From: Nonlabens sp.
Lineage (GTDB): Bacteria > Bacteroidota > Bacteroidia > Flavobacteriales > Flavobacteriaceae
Direction of reading: 5' to 3'
Assembly: GCA_023301395.1 (NCBI GenBank)
Contig: JALZUY010000284.1
Coordinates: forward strand, 1 to 7,292
DNA: 7,292 bases
This document shows, one piece after another, positions 7,218-7,292 of this stretch (within the stretch, counting starts at the first letter, position 1; every line of letters starts with the position of its first letter). A model generated the notes under the pieces. The model searched no databases. It saw nothing but the letters and a program-made list of their open reading frames with translations, and was not told where the DNA came from. The translations under genes and the position numbers were made by a program.

Positions 7218-7292
7218 TAGCAAGATAAAAAAGTACTATATTTTAATCAGTTGATTCCGCATCAAGTAAGGAAATTAAAATCTCCAGAATTA
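7218..7292. other. Non-coding tail after the giant gene
   Basis: The tail begins with a second in-frame TAG directly after the stop codon. It is AT-rich, with one short inverted repeat (TTGAT at 7251-7255, ATCAA at 7261-7265) that lacks a T-tract on the plus strand. I see no convincing terminator, promoter or gene start before the window ends. Confidence 0.5.

Noticed and set aside
7251..7265. Rho-independent terminator TTGAT-N5-ATCAA
   Set aside because: The stem is only 5 bp, GC-poor, and has no following T-tract.

Overview
The window looks like part of the chromosome of a marine-type member of the Flavobacteriia (phylum Bacteroidota). The support is an AT-rich sequence, a giant secreted protein ending in a type IX secretion (T9SS) type B sorting domain, a small membrane protein of a family I know only from Bacteroidetes, and TAnnTTTG promoter boxes of the Bacteroidetes kind just upstream of both outermost start codons. 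I cannot name the genus from sequence alone.

Layout. Positions 1-2101 hold a three-gene leftward (minus-strand) operon, in transcription order: a 60-residue two-helix membrane protein (2101-1919), a 137-residue membrane protein with two helices and a soluble C-terminal domain (1918-1505, GTG start), and the ABC-F translation factor EttA (1508 to the window edge, C-terminus missing). The spacing is extremely tight: TAA is followed directly by GTG at the first junction, and there is an ATGA overlap at the second. Positions 2102-2390 form a divergent intergenic region with one TAnnTTTG box facing each way and two AT-rich dyads. Positions 2391-7217 carry one rightward gene for a 1608-residue secreted protein. 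The last 75 bases are non-coding as far as visible.

The giant protein has, in order: a signal peptide, a choice-of-anchor L domain, an Ig/PKD-like module, eleven tandem repeats of 92-96 residues, a second Ig-like module, a SprB-like module, and the T9SS type B sorting domain. Each repeat has a conserved Cys pair, and most have an acidic DxDxDG-like loop. It is most likely a surface-exposed or released adhesin-like protein. The leftward operon is a housekeeping unit (ribosome energy sensing by EttA, plus two small membrane proteins of unknown role) with no evident functional link to the giant protein.

The points most worth a second look are the Cys-paired, probably calcium-binding repeat array, the coupling of two small membrane proteins to ettA, and an 18-bp perfect palindrome inside a coding region with a near copy of its 14-bp core 4.2 kb away inside the giant gene.
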